Positions 40,103 to 49,963 of a stretch of DNA of 64,000 nucleotides are shown here, in pieces. Source of the stretch: Mycobacterium vicinigordonae (GTDB taxonomy: Bacteria; Actinomycetota; Actinomycetes; Mycobacteriales; Mycobacteriaceae). Numbering within the stretch: position 1 is the first letter of the stretch; each line of letters opens with the position of its first letter. Below the pieces are notes generated by a model. That model searched no databases. It saw nothing but the letters and a program-made list of their open reading frames with translations, and was not told the origin of the DNA. The DNA lies in the NCBI RefSeq assembly GCF_013466425.1, contig NZ_CP059165.1, forward strand, positions 1,426,001 through 1,490,000. Reading direction: 5' to 3'. The position numbers and the translations under genes were made by a program.

Positions 40103-40813
40103 ATGTCAAGGCTTTCCGTGGATTCCGAGCAGGTTCTCGAACCGGCAGGAATTGAGAACGACGCCAGGACCGAAGCCCAGGCCGATCCGCTGGCCAACGC
40201 CGAGATCGTGTTCAAGGGGCGCAACGTCGAGATCCCCGATCATTTCCGCACCTACGTTTCACAAAAGCTCGCCCGATGCGAGCGTTTCGACCGAACCATC
40301 TACCTGTTCGATGTCGAACTCAACCACGAACGCAACCGGCGTCAGCGCAAGGCATGCCAACGCGTGGAGATCACCGCGCGCCGCCGCGGGCCGGTGGTCC
40401 GCGGCGAGGCCTGCGCCGACAGTTTCTACGCAGCGCTGGAGTCCGCCGTCGCCAAGCTGGAGAACCGCCTGCGCCGGGGCAAGGATCGCCGCAAGGTGCA
40501 CTACGGCGACAAGACGCCGGTGTCCCTGGCCGAGGCCACCGCGGTGCTGCCGCCGCCGGAGAAGGCGTTCGACTCCGAGCCGGCCGAGCCGCACGCCCAC
40601 GACGGCGCCGACCTGGCCGTTAGGGACCACGAGCCGGGACGGGTGGTGCGTACCAAGGAACACCCGGCCAAGCCGATGTCGGTGGACGACGCGCTCTACG
40701 AGATGGAACTCGTCGGACATGACTTCTTCTTGTTCCTGGACAAGGAGACCGACCAGGCGTCGGTGGTCTACCGTCGGCACGCCTACGACTACGGGCTCAT
40801 CAGGCTGGCGTGA
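40103..40813 (+). CDS. hpf: Long-form ribosome hibernation promoting factor
   Basis: Ribosome-associated factor of 236 residues, equivalent to Rv3241c, which inactivates and protects ribosomes in stasis and, in mycobacteria, under zinc starvation. The N-terminal S30AE domain (about 33-130) starts IVFKGRNVEIPDHFRTYV; a linker rich in Pro, Glu and His follows; the C-terminal dimerisation domain (about 178-236) ends YRRHAYDYGLIRLA. Start may be ATG 40103 or TTG 40094. A 287-nt untranslated gap upstream holds the direct repeats listed separately. Confidence 0.92.
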   Translation: MSRLSVDSEQVLEPAGIENDARTEAQADPLANAEIVFKGRNVEIPDHFRTYVSQKLARCERFDRTIYLFDVELNHERNRRQRKACQRVEITARRRGPVVRGEACADSFYAALESAVAKLENRLRRGKDRRKVHYGDKTPVSLAEATAVLPPPEKAFDSEPAEPHAHDGADLAVRDHEPGRVVRTKEHPAKPMSVDDALYEMELVGHDFFLFLDKETDQASVVYRRHAYDYGLIRLA

Positions 40814-40944
40814 TCCGCTCGGCTTGACGATCGACACCGGTCAGCGGCTCGTCACCTAGCCCATTTGGTCGCGCCCGGCTACGCCGCGCTAGCGATCGCT
40901 CCTAGGATGGGGGTCGCTTGTAAAGAAGACGACTCCTGCTTACA

Positions 40945-40963
40945 GGGGAACACCCCAAAGGGG
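40945..40963 (+). promoter_or_regulatory. Mutually exclusive hairpins at the secA1 start
   Basis: GGGG (40945-40948), CCCC (40953-40956) and GGGG (40960-40963) are arranged so that the central C block can pair with either G block. The second G block is at the ribosome-binding position for the GTG at 40972. The two foldings would expose or hide that site. Confidence 0.4.
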
Positions 40964-40971
40964 ACCACACT

Positions 40972-43809
40972 GTGCTGTCCAGATTGCTGCGCCTCGGTGA
41001 AGGTCGCATGGTCAAGCGCCTCAAGAAGGTGGCCGACTATGTCAACACGTTGTCCGATGACGTCGAGAAGCTCACTGATGCCGAGCTGAGGGCCAAGACC
41101 GACGAGTTCAAGAAGCGCCTGGAGAAGGGCGAAGAGGACCTCGAGGACTTGCTGCCCGAGGCGTTCGCGGTGGCCCGCGAGGCGGCCTGGCGGGTACTCG
41201 ACCAGCGTCCGTTCGACGTCCAGGTGATGGGCGCTGCCGCGTTGCACCTGGGCAATGTCGCCGAGATGAAGACCGGTGAGGGCAAGACCCTGACCTGTGT
41301 GTTGCCCGCCTATCTCAACGCTCTGGCCGGCAAGGGCGTGCACGTTGTCACGGTCAACGACTACCTGGCCAAACGTGACAGCGAGTGGATGGGCCGGGTG
41401 CACCGCTTCCTGGGCCTGGAAGTCGGCGTCATCCTGGCGCAGATGACGCCCGAGGAACGGCGGGTGGCGTACAACGCCGACATCACTTACGGCACCAACA
41501 ACGAGTTCGGGTTCGATTACCTGCGGGACAACATGGCCCACTCGCTGGATGATCTGGTGCAGCGCGGACACAACTTCGCCATCGTCGACGAGGTCGACTC
41601 CATCTTGATCGACGAGGCCCGCACCCCGCTGATCATCTCCGGCCCGGCTGACGGCGCGTCCAACTGGTACACCGAGTTCGCGCGCATCGCTCCGCTGATG
41701 GAGAAGGACGTCCATTACGAGGTTGACCTGCGCAAGCGCACCGTGGGCGTACATGAGAAGGGCGTGGAGTTCGTTGAGGACCAGCTAGGTATCGACAACC
41801 TCTACGAAGCCGCCAACTCCCCGTTGGTCAGCTACCTCAACAACGCGCTGAAAGCCAAGGAGCTGTTCAACCGCGACAAGGACTACATCGTTCGTGACGG
41901 CGAGGTGTTGATCGTCGACGAGTTCACCGGCCGCGTGCTGATCGGCCGCCGCTACAACGAGGGCATGCACCAGGCCATCGAGGCCAAGGAGCACGTCGAG
42001 ATCAAGGCCGAGAACCAGACGCTGGCCACCATCACGCTGCAGAATTACTTCCGGCTTTACGACAAGCTGGCCGGCATGACCGGTACCGCGCAGACCGAGG
42101 CGGCCGAGCTGCACGAGATTTACAAACTCGGTGTCGTGTCCATCCCGACCAACAAGCCGATGGTCCGCACCGACCAGTCCGACCTGATCTACAAGACCGA
42201 AGAGGCCAAGTACATCGCGGTGGTCGACGACGTCGTCGAGCGTTACGAGAAGGGCCAGCCGGTCCTGATCGGCACTACCAGCGTGGAGCGTTCGGAGTAC
42301 CTGTCGCGCCAGTTCCAGAAGCGGCGCGTCCCGCACAACGTGCTCAACGCCAAGTACCACGAGCAGGAGGCCGGCATCATTGCCGAGGCGGGCCGGCGTG
42401 GGGGCATCACCGTGGCCACCAATATGGCGGGCCGCGGTACCGACATCGTGCTGGGCGGCAACGTCGACTTCCTCACTGACAAACGGTTGCGGGATCGTGG
42501 CCTGGACCCGGTGGAGACACCTGAGGAGTACGAGGCGGCGTGGCACGAGGAGCTGCCCAAGGTCAAAGAGGAAGCCAGTGCGGAGGCCGCCGAGGTGGTC
42601 GAGGCCGGCGGCCTGTACGTGCTGGGCACCGAGCGTCACGAGTCGCGGCGCATCGACAACCAGCTGCGCGGCCGGTCTGGCCGGCAGGGTGACCCGGGGG
42701 AATCGCGGTTTTACTTGTCGTTGGGTGACGAACTCATGCGGCGGTTCAACGGTGCCGCCCTGGAGAGCCTGCTCACCCGGCTGAACTTGCCGGACGACGT
42801 GCCGATCGAAGCCAAGATGGTCACCCGGGCGATCAAGAGCGCGCAGACCCAGGTCGAGCAGCAGAACTTCGAGATGCGCAAGAACGTGTTGAAGTACGAC
42901 GAGGTGATGAACCAGCAGCGCAAGGTGATCTACGCCGAGCGTCGCCGCATCCTGGAGGGCGAGAACCTCAAGGATCAGGCCACCGACATGATCCGCGACG
43001 TCATCACGGCCTACGTCAACGGTGCGACGGCCGAGGGTTACGCCGAGGACTGGGACCTGGATGCGCTGTGGACCGCGCTCAAGACGCTCTACCCGGTCGG
43101 CATCGACCACGAGACGTTGACCGCCCACGACGAAGAGTCCGAGCGTGACGACCTGACTCGCGAAGATCTGCTCGAGGCGCTCCTCGAAGACGCGGAAAGG
43201 GCTTATGCCGCAAGGGAAGCCGAGCTAGAGGAGATCGCAGGAGAGGGCGCGATGCGCCAACTCGAGCGCAACGTGCTGCTCAACGTCATCGACCGTAAGT
43301 GGCGCGAGCACCTCTACGAGATGGACTACCTCAAGGAGGGCATCGGGCTGCGCGCGATGGCCCAGCGTGACCCGCTGGTCGAGTACCAGCGCGAGGGTTA
43401 CGACATGTTCATGGCCATGCTCGACGGAATGAAAGAGGAGTCGGTCGGCTTCCTGTTCAACGTCAGCGTCGAGGCCACCCCGGCGCCGCAGGTCGACGTG
43501 GCGCCCGTCGAAGAGCCGGAGGGTCTGGCCGAATTCGCCAGCGCGGCCGCGGTCGGGGACGACAAGCACGAGAAGCCGACGCCGAAGGAGCCGGTGAGCA
43601 CGTTGCGCGCCAAGGGCATTGACAACGAAGCGCCCGCACTGACGTATTCGGGCCCGTCCGAGGACGGCTCGGCCCAGGTGCAGCGCAACGGTGGCGGCGC
43701 CAAGACGCCGGCCGGGGCGGCGGCCGGCGGTACCCGTCGAGAACGGCGAGCTGCTGCGCGACAGCAGGGCCGGGGCGCCAAGCCGCCAAAGTCGGTGAAG
43801 AAGCGCTGA
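40972..43809 (+). CDS. secA1: Preprotein translocase ATPase SecA1
   Basis: Essential motor of the general secretion pathway, 945 residues. Walker A MKTGEGKT is at 99-106, DEVD at 206-209, the preprotein cross-linking domain follows, and [11 protein letters not shown] and [11 protein letters not shown] mark the second nucleotide fold. As in other mycobacterial SecA1 proteins the C-terminus lacks the Cys-rich SecB-binding zinc motif and ends in a Lys/Arg-rich tail. GTG 40972 gives the conserved [12 protein letters not shown]. Convergent with the Rv3235-like gene. Confidence 0.97.
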   Translation: MLSRLLRLGEGRMVKRLKKVADYVNTLSDDVEKLTDAELRAKTDEFKKRLEKGEEDLEDLLPEAFAVAREAAWRVLDQRPFDVQVMGAAALHLGNVAEMKTGEGKTLTCVLPAYLNALAGKGVHVVTVNDYLAKRDSEWMGRVHRFLGLEVGVILAQMTPEERRVAYNADITYGTNNEFGFDYLRDNMAHSLDDLVQRGHNFAIVDEVDSILIDEARTPLIISGPADGASNWYTEFARIAPLMEKDVHYEVDLRKRTVGVHEKGVEFVEDQLGIDNLYEAANSPLVSYLNNALKAKELFNRDKDYIVRDGEVLIVDEFTGRVLIGRRYNEGMHQAIEAKEHVEIKAENQTLATITLQNYFRLYDKLAGMTGTAQTEAAELHEIYKLGVVSIPTNKPMVRTDQSDLIYKTEEAKYIAVVDDVVERYEKGQPVLIGTTSVERSEYLSRQFQKRRVPHNVLNAKYHEQEAGIIAEAGRRGGITVATNMAGRGTDIVLGGNVDFLTDKRLRDRGLDPVETPEEYEAAWHEELPKVKEEASAEAAEVVEAGGLYVLGTERHESRRIDNQLRGRSGRQGDPGESRFYLSLGDELMRRFNGAALESLLTRLNLPDDVPIEAKMVTRAIKSAQTQVEQQNFEMRKNVLKYDEVMNQQRKVIYAERRRILEGENLKDQATDMIRDVITAYVNGATAEGYAEDWDLDALWTALKTLYPVGIDHETLTAHDEESERDDLTREDLLEALLEDAERAYAAREAELEEIAGEGAMRQLERNVLLNVIDRKWREHLYEMDYLKEGIGLRAMAQRDPLVEYQREGYDMFMAMLDGMKEESVGFLFNVSVEATPAPQVDVAPVEEPEGLAEFASAAAVGDDKHEKPTPKEPVSTLRAKGIDNEAPALTYSGPSEDGSAQVQRNGGGAKTPAGAAAGGTRRERRAAARQQGRGAKPPKSVKKR

Positions 43810-43814
43810 TTTGA

Positions 43815-43826
43815 CGCAGCTCTGCG
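43815..43826. terminator. Small dyad between convergent secA1 and Rv3235-like gene
   Basis: CGCAG (43815-43819) and CTGCG (43822-43826) form a perfect dyad in the 31-bp gap between two convergent stops. The stem is short and there is no T tract, so termination is possible but not demonstrated. Confidence 0.25.
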
Positions 43827-43840
43827 CCATTGGCCGGTCG

Positions 43841-44329
43841 TCAGCCGATGTGCAAGGCGACCAGCAGCCATTGGCCACCTACGGGCAGTCGCTCCACCCG
43901 AGCGGCGATGGCGTGGATTCGTTCGCCGCGGCTGTAGATGCCGAACACTTCGGCGGCGGTGCTCGCGGTGCCGCCGCCAGTGGGCTGCAGCCGCATTCTG
44001 CGCAGCATCGCGGCTCCCGGTTGGGGGGCCAGCCTCAGGCTGGACGCGAGCACCGAATCCACCAGGTCGGGCGCCAGCACCGAGCGTAGCTGCCCGGCCG
44101 GGCGGCGGCGGTCGATGACTTCGAGCACCCGGCGCAGCGCGGCGTCGGCGAACTGTGCCGCTTGCCGCATCTGCGGGGACAGCGGCGCCGCGGGCGGGGT
44201 GTACCCGGCCTGACTGCGCGCACGCGACGTCGCTGGCCGCGCTGGCGCATGGGTTGCCGGACGGCATCGTGGCGGGTTGCGGGTCGGTGGTTCGTAGTCG
44301 ATCACCGGGGTGACGGCAAAAGTGGGCAC
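43841..44329 (-). CDS. Rv3235 family protein
   Basis: Actinobacterial protein of about 162 residues in the family named after Rv3235. The N-terminal third is Pro/Arg-rich and low-complexity; the conserved part is C-terminal (about 55-162), with an alpha-helical ADAALRRVLEVIDRRRPAGQL followed by the strands VFGIYSRGERIHAIAARVER. GTG 44329 is chosen because GGAGA lies 6 nt upstream; earlier in-frame ATG/GTG codons (44347, 44455) are alternatives. Often found next to secA in actinobacteria. Function unknown. Confidence 0.72.
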   Translation of the reverse strand: MPTFAVTPVIDYEPPTRNPPRCRPATHAPARPATSRARSQAGYTPPAAPLSPQMRQAAQFADAALRRVLEVIDRRRPAGQLRSVLAPDLVDSVLASSLRLAPQPGAAMLRRMRLQPTGGGTASTAAEVFGIYSRGERIHAIAARVERLPVGGQWLLVALHIG

Positions 44330-44537
44330 GGGCACTCTCCGGTTCATGAGCGGCGATAAGGGGCAGCCTGCGCAAGAGTGACAGACAATGGACGTTCCGC
44401 GGTATTCACTTCGGACGCCATCCACAGCCACTAAAGTGCTGACCCGCACCGTCATTCAGCGACGATTGCGGTTACCGTGGGCGGCAACCCGCTTCGTGAT
44501 GAAAGAAGACAGAATTGACAGCTAGGACAAGCCCGCA

Positions 44538-45947
44538 ATGGTGACCCGGTTGTCCAACGCGGACGCGTCCTTCTACCGGCTGGAGAACACCGCCACCCCG
44601 ATGTACGTTGGGTCGCTGGCGATCCTGCGCAAGCCACGGTCGGGGCTGAGCTACGAGACGCTGCTGGCCACCGTCGAGAAGCGGTTGCCGCAAATACCGC
44701 GCTACCGGCAGAAGGTGCGGGAGGTCCAATTCGGTTTGGCCAGACCGGTCTGGCTCGATGACCGGGACTTCGACATCACCTACCACATCCGGCGCTCGGC
44801 GCTGCCGTCACCGGGTAGCGACGAGCAACTACACGAGCTGATCGCCCGGCTTGCTGCACGGCCGCTGGACAAGTCGCGGCCGCTGTGGGAGATGTACCTC
44901 GTCGAGGGCCTGGAAAAGAACCGGATCGCTCTTTACACCAAGTCGCACCAAGCATTGATCAACGGCATGGGTGCGCTGGAGATCAACCATGTGATCGCCG
45001 ACCGGACCCGCCGCCCGCCGCCGCTGCCCGAGGATATCTGGGTGCCCGAGCGCGACCCCGGCAGCACCCGGCTGGTGCTGGGTGCGGTCGGCGACTGGCT
45101 GGGAGCTCCGGGTGCCCAGTTGCAGGCCGTCGGGTCCTCGGTGGCCGGCATGCTGACCAGTTCGACGCAGATCGTCGAGGCCGGTCGCCGGTTTCTCGAC
45201 GTGGTGCGCACGGTGGCGCGGGGTACCGCGCCCAGCAGCCCACTCAACGCGACGGTGTCCCGCAATCGGCGGTTCACGGTTGCCCGCGGTGCGCTGGACG
45301 ATTATCGGAAGGTGCGGGCGCGCTACGACTGCGACATCAACGATGTGGTGCTGGCGGTGGTGACCGGTGCGCTGAGCAACTGGCTGATGTCGCGCGGCGA
45401 AGCCGTCTCGCCGACCGCGACGGTGCGCGCGATGGCGCCGCTGTCGGTCTACCCTGACGACCAGCTCGACCCGTCCGGTCCGGGGCAGGCGATGAGCGAG
45501 GTGACCCCGTTCCTGGTGGACCTGCCGGTGGGGGAGCGCAACGCGGTGGTGAGGCTGTCCCAGATCGCCCACGCCACCGAATCCAACCCGACGGCCGCCA
45601 GCCGGGTGGACGCCAGAACCATCGTCACGTTGTCCGGTTTCGCGCCACCGACGTTGCACGCGATGGGGATTCGGGTGGCGACGACCTTCTCGGCGCGCTT
45701 GTTCAACTTGCTCATTAGCAATGCGCCGGGGGCGCAATCGCAGATGTACGTCGCCGGCACCAAGTTGTTGGAGACCTACGCCGTGCCGCCGCTGCTGCAC
45801 AATCAAGCGCTGGCGATCAGCGTCACGTCCTACAACGGGGTGCTCTATTTCGGCATCAATGCCGACCGCGATGCGATGAGTGACGTGGACCTGCTGCCGG
45901 GGCTGCTGGCGCAGTCGCTGGAGGAGTTACTGGAAGCTTCGCGCTAG
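44538..45947 (+). CDS. tgs3: WS/DGAT-family acyltransferase (Tgs3-like), intact
   Basis: Protein of 469 residues in the wax ester synthase/diacylglycerol acyltransferase family, corresponding to H37Rv Rv3234c (tgs3) plus Rv3233c joined. Family features: LSNADASFYRLENTATPMYVG at the start (positions 5-25), PLDKSRPLWEMYLVEGL (109-125) and the C-terminal SNAPGAQSQMY. The catalytic HHxxxDG motif reads HQALING at 137-143, so the second His and the Asp are replaced by Gln and Asn. Triacylglycerol synthesis is therefore uncertain. ATG 44538 lies 208 nt from the divergent neighbour. Confidence 0.88.
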   Translation: MVTRLSNADASFYRLENTATPMYVGSLAILRKPRSGLSYETLLATVEKRLPQIPRYRQKVREVQFGLARPVWLDDRDFDITYHIRRSALPSPGSDEQLHELIARLAARPLDKSRPLWEMYLVEGLEKNRIALYTKSHQALINGMGALEINHVIADRTRRPPPLPEDIWVPERDPGSTRLVLGAVGDWLGAPGAQLQAVGSSVAGMLTSSTQIVEAGRRFLDVVRTVARGTAPSSPLNATVSRNRRFTVARGALDDYRKVRARYDCDINDVVLAVVTGALSNWLMSRGEAVSPTATVRAMAPLSVYPDDQLDPSGPGQAMSEVTPFLVDLPVGERNAVVRLSQIAHATESNPTAASRVDARTIVTLSGFAPPTLHAMGIRVATTFSARLFNLLISNAPGAQSQMYVAGTKLLETYAVPPLLHNQALAISVTSYNGVLYFGINADRDAMSDVDLLPGLLAQSLEELLEASR

Positions 45948-45988
45948 TTCAGTGCCACAATGGCTGTCTAAGGCTAACATCCGTTGAT

Positions 45989-46852
45989 GTGAGCAACCCG
46001 AACAACGACGGTTCGTCGACGAAGTCCAAGAAGAAGAAGTCGACGGCGACGGGCGCGCGCAAGGTTTCGAGTGACGTCTACCAAGCCGAATTGTTCAGGC
46101 TGCAAACGGAATTCGTGAAGCTGCAAGAGTGGGTGCGGCACACGGGTGCGCGCCTGGTGATCATTTTCGAAGGGCGCGATGCCGCGGGCAAGGGCGGTGC
46201 TATCAAGCGGATCACCGAGTATCTCAGCCCCCGCATCGCCCATGTCGCTGCGCTACCGGTGCCCACCGACCGCGAACGCGGACAGTGGTACTACCAGCGT
46301 TACATCGCCAATCTGCCCGCCCGGGGTGAAATCGTCCTGTTCGACCGGTCCTGGTACAACCGTGCCGGCATCGAGAAGGTGATGGGATTCTGCACCCCGC
46401 AGGAGCACTCACTGTTTTTGCGGCAGACGCCGATTTTCGAGCAGATGCTGATCGACGACGGGATATTGCTGCGTAAGTACTGGTTCTCGGTCTCCGACGC
46501 CGAGCAGTTGCGCCGGTTTAAGGCGCGACTCAATGATCCTGTGCGGCAATGGAAACTGAGTCCGATGGATCTGGAATCGGTGTATCGATGGGAAGACTAT
46601 TCACGCGCCAAGGACGAAATGATGGTGCACACCGACACCCCGGTCAGCCCGTGGTACGTGGTGGAATCCGATGTCAAGAAGCGTGCCCGGCTGAATATGA
46701 TGGCGCACCTGCTATCAACCGTCGACTACACCGAGGTGGAGATCCCCAAGGTGAAATTGCCTGACCGCCCGGTCGTCACCGGCAACTATCAGCGGCCCTC
46801 ACGGGTGTTGCAGAAGTACGTCCCCGATCATGTCGCCACGCTGACGACATGA
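45989..46852 (+). CDS. ppk2: Polyphosphate kinase 2
   Basis: PPK2-family kinase of 287 residues, equivalent to Rv3232c, using polyphosphate to phosphorylate nucleoside diphosphates (mainly GDP in M. tuberculosis), so it also controls polyphosphate levels. Walker A is GRDAAGKGG (62-70), the Walker B-like DRSWYNR is at 119-125, and the lid region contains FKARLNDPVRQWKLSPMD. The first 25 residues are Lys/Ser-rich. Start is GTG 45989. The stop overlaps the next ATG by 4 nt. Confidence 0.94.
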   Translation: MSNPNNDGSSTKSKKKKSTATGARKVSSDVYQAELFRLQTEFVKLQEWVRHTGARLVIIFEGRDAAGKGGAIKRITEYLSPRIAHVAALPVPTDRERGQWYYQRYIANLPARGEIVLFDRSWYNRAGIEKVMGFCTPQEHSLFLRQTPIFEQMLIDDGILLRKYWFSVSDAEQLRRFKARLNDPVRQWKLSPMDLESVYRWEDYSRAKDEMMVHTDTPVSPWYVVESDVKKRARLNMMAHLLSTVDYTEVEIPKVKLPDRPVVTGNYQRPSRVLQKYVPDHVATLTT

Positions 46853-47349
46853 CCCAGGTCTACATCCCGGCGACCCTGGCCATGTTGCAACAGCTTGTCG
46901 CCCACGAGGCGTTGCGCCCGGTTAACGGCACCGCATTCGCGGTGACGCCGACCTTGCGCGAGTCCTACGCCGCGGGCGACGACGACGAACTCGCCGAGGT
47001 GGCGCTGCGCGAGGCCGCGTTGGCGTCACTGCGACTACTGGCGGCCGAGCCCGCCGGTGCGCTGCCGCTGCGGCGCGTGGTGCTGGCGGCCGAGGTAGAT
47101 GAATTGACCTACCGTCCCGATCTCGACGACGCTGTGGCCCGGATCGCCGGCCCGGTCGCCCGGGATCAGGTGATTGCGGCTTATGTGGACAATTCCGCCG
47201 CCGAGACGGCCGTGGCAGCGGCGATAGAGGCGATCGACGCTGCCGATCTGGGCGACGAGGACGCCGACCTGATTGTCGGCGATGCCCAGGATCACGATCT
47301 TGCCTGGTACGCCAGTCAGGAGCTGCCTTTTCTGCTCGAGCTGCTCTGA
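46849..47349 (+). CDS. Conserved protein coupled to ppk2 (DUF6912-like)
   Basis: Acidic alpha/beta protein of 166 residues, equivalent to Rv3231c. It starts [13 protein letters not shown] and ends [16 protein letters not shown], typical of a small actinobacterial family without assigned function. No signal peptide or membrane segment. Overlap of 4 nt with ppk2 implies co-translation. A link to polyphosphate is only guilt by association. Confidence 0.82.
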   Translation: MTQVYIPATLAMLQQLVAHEALRPVNGTAFAVTPTLRESYAAGDDDELAEVALREAALASLRLLAAEPAGALPLRRVVLAAEVDELTYRPDLDDAVARIAGPVARDQVIAAYVDNSAAETAVAAAIEAIDAADLGDEDADLIVGDAQDHDLAWYASQELPFLLELL

Positions 47350-47376
47350 TGGCGGCCGCTTCCGACTGGCTACGCA

Positions 47377-47402
47377 ACCGTAGGTTACGGTACCGTAGGT
47401 TA
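47377..47402. promoter_or_regulatory. Repeat cluster CCGTAGGTTA before the desaturase reductase
   Basis: The 10-mer CCGTAGGTTA occurs at 47378-47387 and again at 47393-47402 (15-nt period). The same stretch contains the dyad ACCGTA/TACGGT (47377-47391, 3-nt centre) and the perfect palindrome TACGGTACCGTA (47386-47397). It lies 28 bp before the GTG of the reductase gene and is the best operator candidate for it. Confidence 0.65.
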
Positions 47403-47429
47403 GTCGAGGCCAACAGTGCAGGAGTTTTC

Positions 47430-48578
47430 GTGAGCAAGAAGCACGTAGCGCTCACCGCCAAGGTCGTCGAGACCCAGCGCCCAAGCGTGGCCGGGGCGGA
47501 CAAGCATCCCGGCTGGCACGCTCTGCGGACGATTGCCGCGCGCATTACCACGCCGCTGTTGCCCGATGATTATCTGCGCCTGGCCAATCCCTTGTGGTCG
47601 GCGCGGGAGCTGCGGGGACGCATCGTGGAGGTCTGCAGGGAGACCGAAGACTCCGCGACCTTGGTAATTAAGCCCGGTTGGGGTTTCAGCTTCGACTATC
47701 AACCCGGGCAGTACGTGGGGATCGGGGTGCTGGTCGATGGCAGGTGGCGCTGGCGGTCGTATTCGCTGACGTCGAGTCCCGCGGCCGCGAACGCCGGTTC
47801 GGCTCGCACCATCACCATCACCGTCAAGGCGATGCCCGAAGGGTTTCTGTCCACCCACCTGGTGGCCGGGGTCGAACCGGGCACCATCGTGCGGCTTGCC
47901 GCGCCGCAGGGGAATTTCGTACTGCCGGACCCGGCGCCGTCGGCCATCCTGTTCCTAACCGCGGGTTCGGGCATCACGCCGGTAATGTCGATGTTGCGAA
48001 CGTTGGCCCGCCGCAACCAGATTGGTGACATCACCCACGTGCATTCGGCGCCCACCGAGTCCGATGTGCTGTTCGGCGCCGAACTGGCGGCGCTGGCCGA
48101 GCACAATCCCGGCTACCGGTTGTCGGTGCGCCAGACCCGCACCAGCGGCCGGCTCGATCTGACCCGACTGGACCAACAAGTGCCGGATTGGCGATCGCGC
48201 CAGACCTGGGCCTGCGGACCCGAGGGCATGCTCAACGCAGCCGAGAGGATGTGGTCGGCGGCGGGCATCGGCGATCAGCTGCATCTGGAGCGGTTCGCGG
48301 TCCCCAAGGCCGCCCCGGCGGGGGCCGGCGGGACGGTGACCTTTGCGCGCAGCGGCCGGAAGGTGGCCGCCGATGCCGCGACATCGGTGCTCGACGCGGG
48401 CGAGCAGACCGGCGTGCTGATGCCGTTCGGTTGCCGAATGGGTATATGTCAGTCATGCGTGGTCGAACTGGTTGACGGCCATGTGCGAGACCTGCGGACC
48501 GGTCACGAGCACGATCCCGGCTCCAGGGTGCAGACCTGCATCTCGGCGGCATCTGGCGATTGTGTGATCGACATCTAG
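47430..48578 (+). CDS. NADPH oxidoreductase partner of DesA3
   Basis: Electron-transfer protein of 382 residues, equivalent to Rv3230c, which passes electrons from NADPH to the stearoyl-CoA desaturase DesA3. Order of domains: FAD-binding (RSYSLTSSP near 109-117), NAD(P)-binding ([15 protein letters not shown], then WACGPEGML), and a C-terminal plant-type [2Fe-2S] ferredoxin with [11 protein letters not shown] and a distal TC. GTG 47430 has an AGGAG site upstream; an in-frame start at 47349 overlaps the previous stop and lacks conservation. desA3 follows after 86 nt with its own operator-like site. Confidence 0.92.
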   Translation: MSKKHVALTAKVVETQRPSVAGADKHPGWHALRTIAARITTPLLPDDYLRLANPLWSARELRGRIVEVCRETEDSATLVIKPGWGFSFDYQPGQYVGIGVLVDGRWRWRSYSLTSSPAAANAGSARTITITVKAMPEGFLSTHLVAGVEPGTIVRLAAPQGNFVLPDPAPSAILFLTAGSGITPVMSMLRTLARRNQIGDITHVHSAPTESDVLFGAELAALAEHNPGYRLSVRQTRTSGRLDLTRLDQQVPDWRSRQTWACGPEGMLNAAERMWSAAGIGDQLHLERFAVPKAAPAGAGGTVTFARSGRKVAADAATSVLDAGEQTGVLMPFGCRMGICQSCVVELVDGHVRDLRTGHEHDPGSRVQTCISAASGDCVIDI

Positions 48579-48586
48579 AGTTACTG

Positions 48587-48601
48587 GTAGGTAACCTACG
48601 G
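48587..48601. promoter_or_regulatory. Operator-like dyad before desA3
   Basis: GTAGGT-A-ACCTAC is a perfect 13-bp dyad at 48587-48599. TAACCTACGG at 48592-48601 is the exact reverse complement of the 10-mer repeated upstream of the reductase gene. A degenerate third copy, GCGTAGGTCT, occurs near 48620. The desA3 start is at 48665. Confidence 0.65.
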
Positions 48602-48664
48602 AGTCGTAGCTTTCGATAGCGTAGGTCTGGGTAAGCTTCGGGACGATACGACAGGGAGGAAGAC

Positions 48665-49945
48665 GTGGCGATCACCGACGTCGACGTATTCGCGCACCTG
48701 ACGGACGCTGACATCGAAAACCTGGCGTTCGAGCTGGACGCAATTCGCCAGGACATCGAAGACTCGCGTGGCCAGCGCGACGCGCGTTACATCCACCGAA
48801 CTATCGCCGTCCAGCGCGCGCTCGAACTGGCTGGCCGGGTCACACTGGCCGCCAGCTCCCGGCGTTCGGCTTGGTGGGCAGGCACCGTTACGCTCGGCGT
48901 GGCCAAGATCATCGAGAACATGGAGATCGGCCATAACGTCATGCATGGCCAGTGGGATTGGATGAACGATCCCGAAATTCACTCCTCGACGTGGGAGTGG
49001 GACATGAGCGGGTCGTCCAAGCACTGGCGCTATACCCACAACTTCGTGCACCACAAGTACACCAACATCCTGGGTATCGACGACGATGTCGGCTACGGCT
49101 TGCTGCGCGTCACCCGGGATCAGCGCTGGAAGCGCTTCAATATCTTCAACCTCGTGTGGAACACGCTGCTCGCGCTCCTGTTCGAATGGGGTGTCGGCAT
49201 GCAGCACGTGGAGATCGGCAAGGTCGTGAAGAAGCGGATGGATCACGCCGAGGCCCGCGAGCGGATCGACGAGTTCCTCGCCAAAGCCGGTCGGCAGGTG
49301 CTCAAGGACTACGTCGCTTTCCCGGCGCTGACCTCGTTGTCACCCGGCGCTACCTACAAGTCGACGGTGAAGGCCAACGCCACGGCCAACGTGATCCGCA
49401 ATGTCTGGGCGAACGCCGTGATCTTCTGCGGCCACTTTCCCGACGGCGCTGAGAAATTCACCAAAACGGACATGATCGGCGAGTCCAAGGGGCAGTGGTA
49501 CCTGCGGCAGATGCTGGGCAGCGCCAACTTCGAGGGCAGCTGGCTACTGCGGTTCATGAGCGGCAACCTGTGCCACCAGATCGAGCACCACCTTTATCCG
49601 GATCTGCCGAGCAATCGGTTGCATGAGATCTCGCTGCGGGTGCGCCCGATCTGCGACAAGTACGACTTGCCCTACACCACAGGGTCTTTCCTGGTGCAGT
49701 ACGGCAAGACGTGGCGGACGCTGGCCAAGTTGTCGTTACCCGACAAGTACTTGCGGGACAACGCCGACGACGCGCCGGAGACGCGCAGTGAGCGGATGTT
49801 CGTCGACCTTGAGCCCGGCTTTGCGGGCCCCGATCCAGCCACGGGCCGCCGCCGCGGATTGAAGACGGCGATCGCCACCGTGCGGGGATGGCGCCGCAAC
49901 AAGCGGTCTCGCGCCGCTGATGGTTCCGACGACCTGGCGGCCTGA
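48665..49945 (+). CDS. desA3: Acyl-CoA delta-9 desaturase DesA3
   Basis: Membrane di-iron desaturase of 426 residues that makes oleoyl-CoA from stearoyl-CoA; a target of the drug isoxyl in M. tuberculosis. Histidine boxes: HNVMH (90-94), HNFVHH (125-130) and HQIEHH (304-309). Two hydrophobic blocks surround them. The last 30 residues are Arg-rich. GTG 48665 has an AGGGAGGA ribosome site. Electrons come from the adjacent reductase. Confidence 0.94.
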   Translation: MAITDVDVFAHLTDADIENLAFELDAIRQDIEDSRGQRDARYIHRTIAVQRALELAGRVTLAASSRRSAWWAGTVTLGVAKIIENMEIGHNVMHGQWDWMNDPEIHSSTWEWDMSGSSKHWRYTHNFVHHKYTNILGIDDDVGYGLLRVTRDQRWKRFNIFNLVWNTLLALLFEWGVGMQHVEIGKVVKKRMDHAEARERIDEFLAKAGRQVLKDYVAFPALTSLSPGATYKSTVKANATANVIRNVWANAVIFCGHFPDGAEKFTKTDMIGESKGQWYLRQMLGSANFEGSWLLRFMSGNLCHQIEHHLYPDLPSNRLHEISLRVRPICDKYDLPYTTGSFLVQYGKTWRTLAKLSLPDKYLRDNADDAPETRSERMFVDLEPGFAGPDPATGRRRGLKTAIATVRGWRRNKRSRAADGSDDLAA

Positions 49946-49963
49946 CTCTCGCGTTTCTATGTT

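Noticed and set aside
39976..40155. Small Arg-rich reading frame (59 codons) overlapping the hpf start
   Set aside because: The AGGAG sequence abuts its GTG with no spacer, and the composition is typical of a shadow frame; ribosome profiling would be needed to revive it as a leader peptide.
43810..43840. tRNA or small RNA between secA1 and the Rv3235-like gene
   Set aside because: The gap is only 31 bp and shows just a 12-bp dyad; no cloverleaf can be drawn. No tRNA was found elsewhere in the window either.
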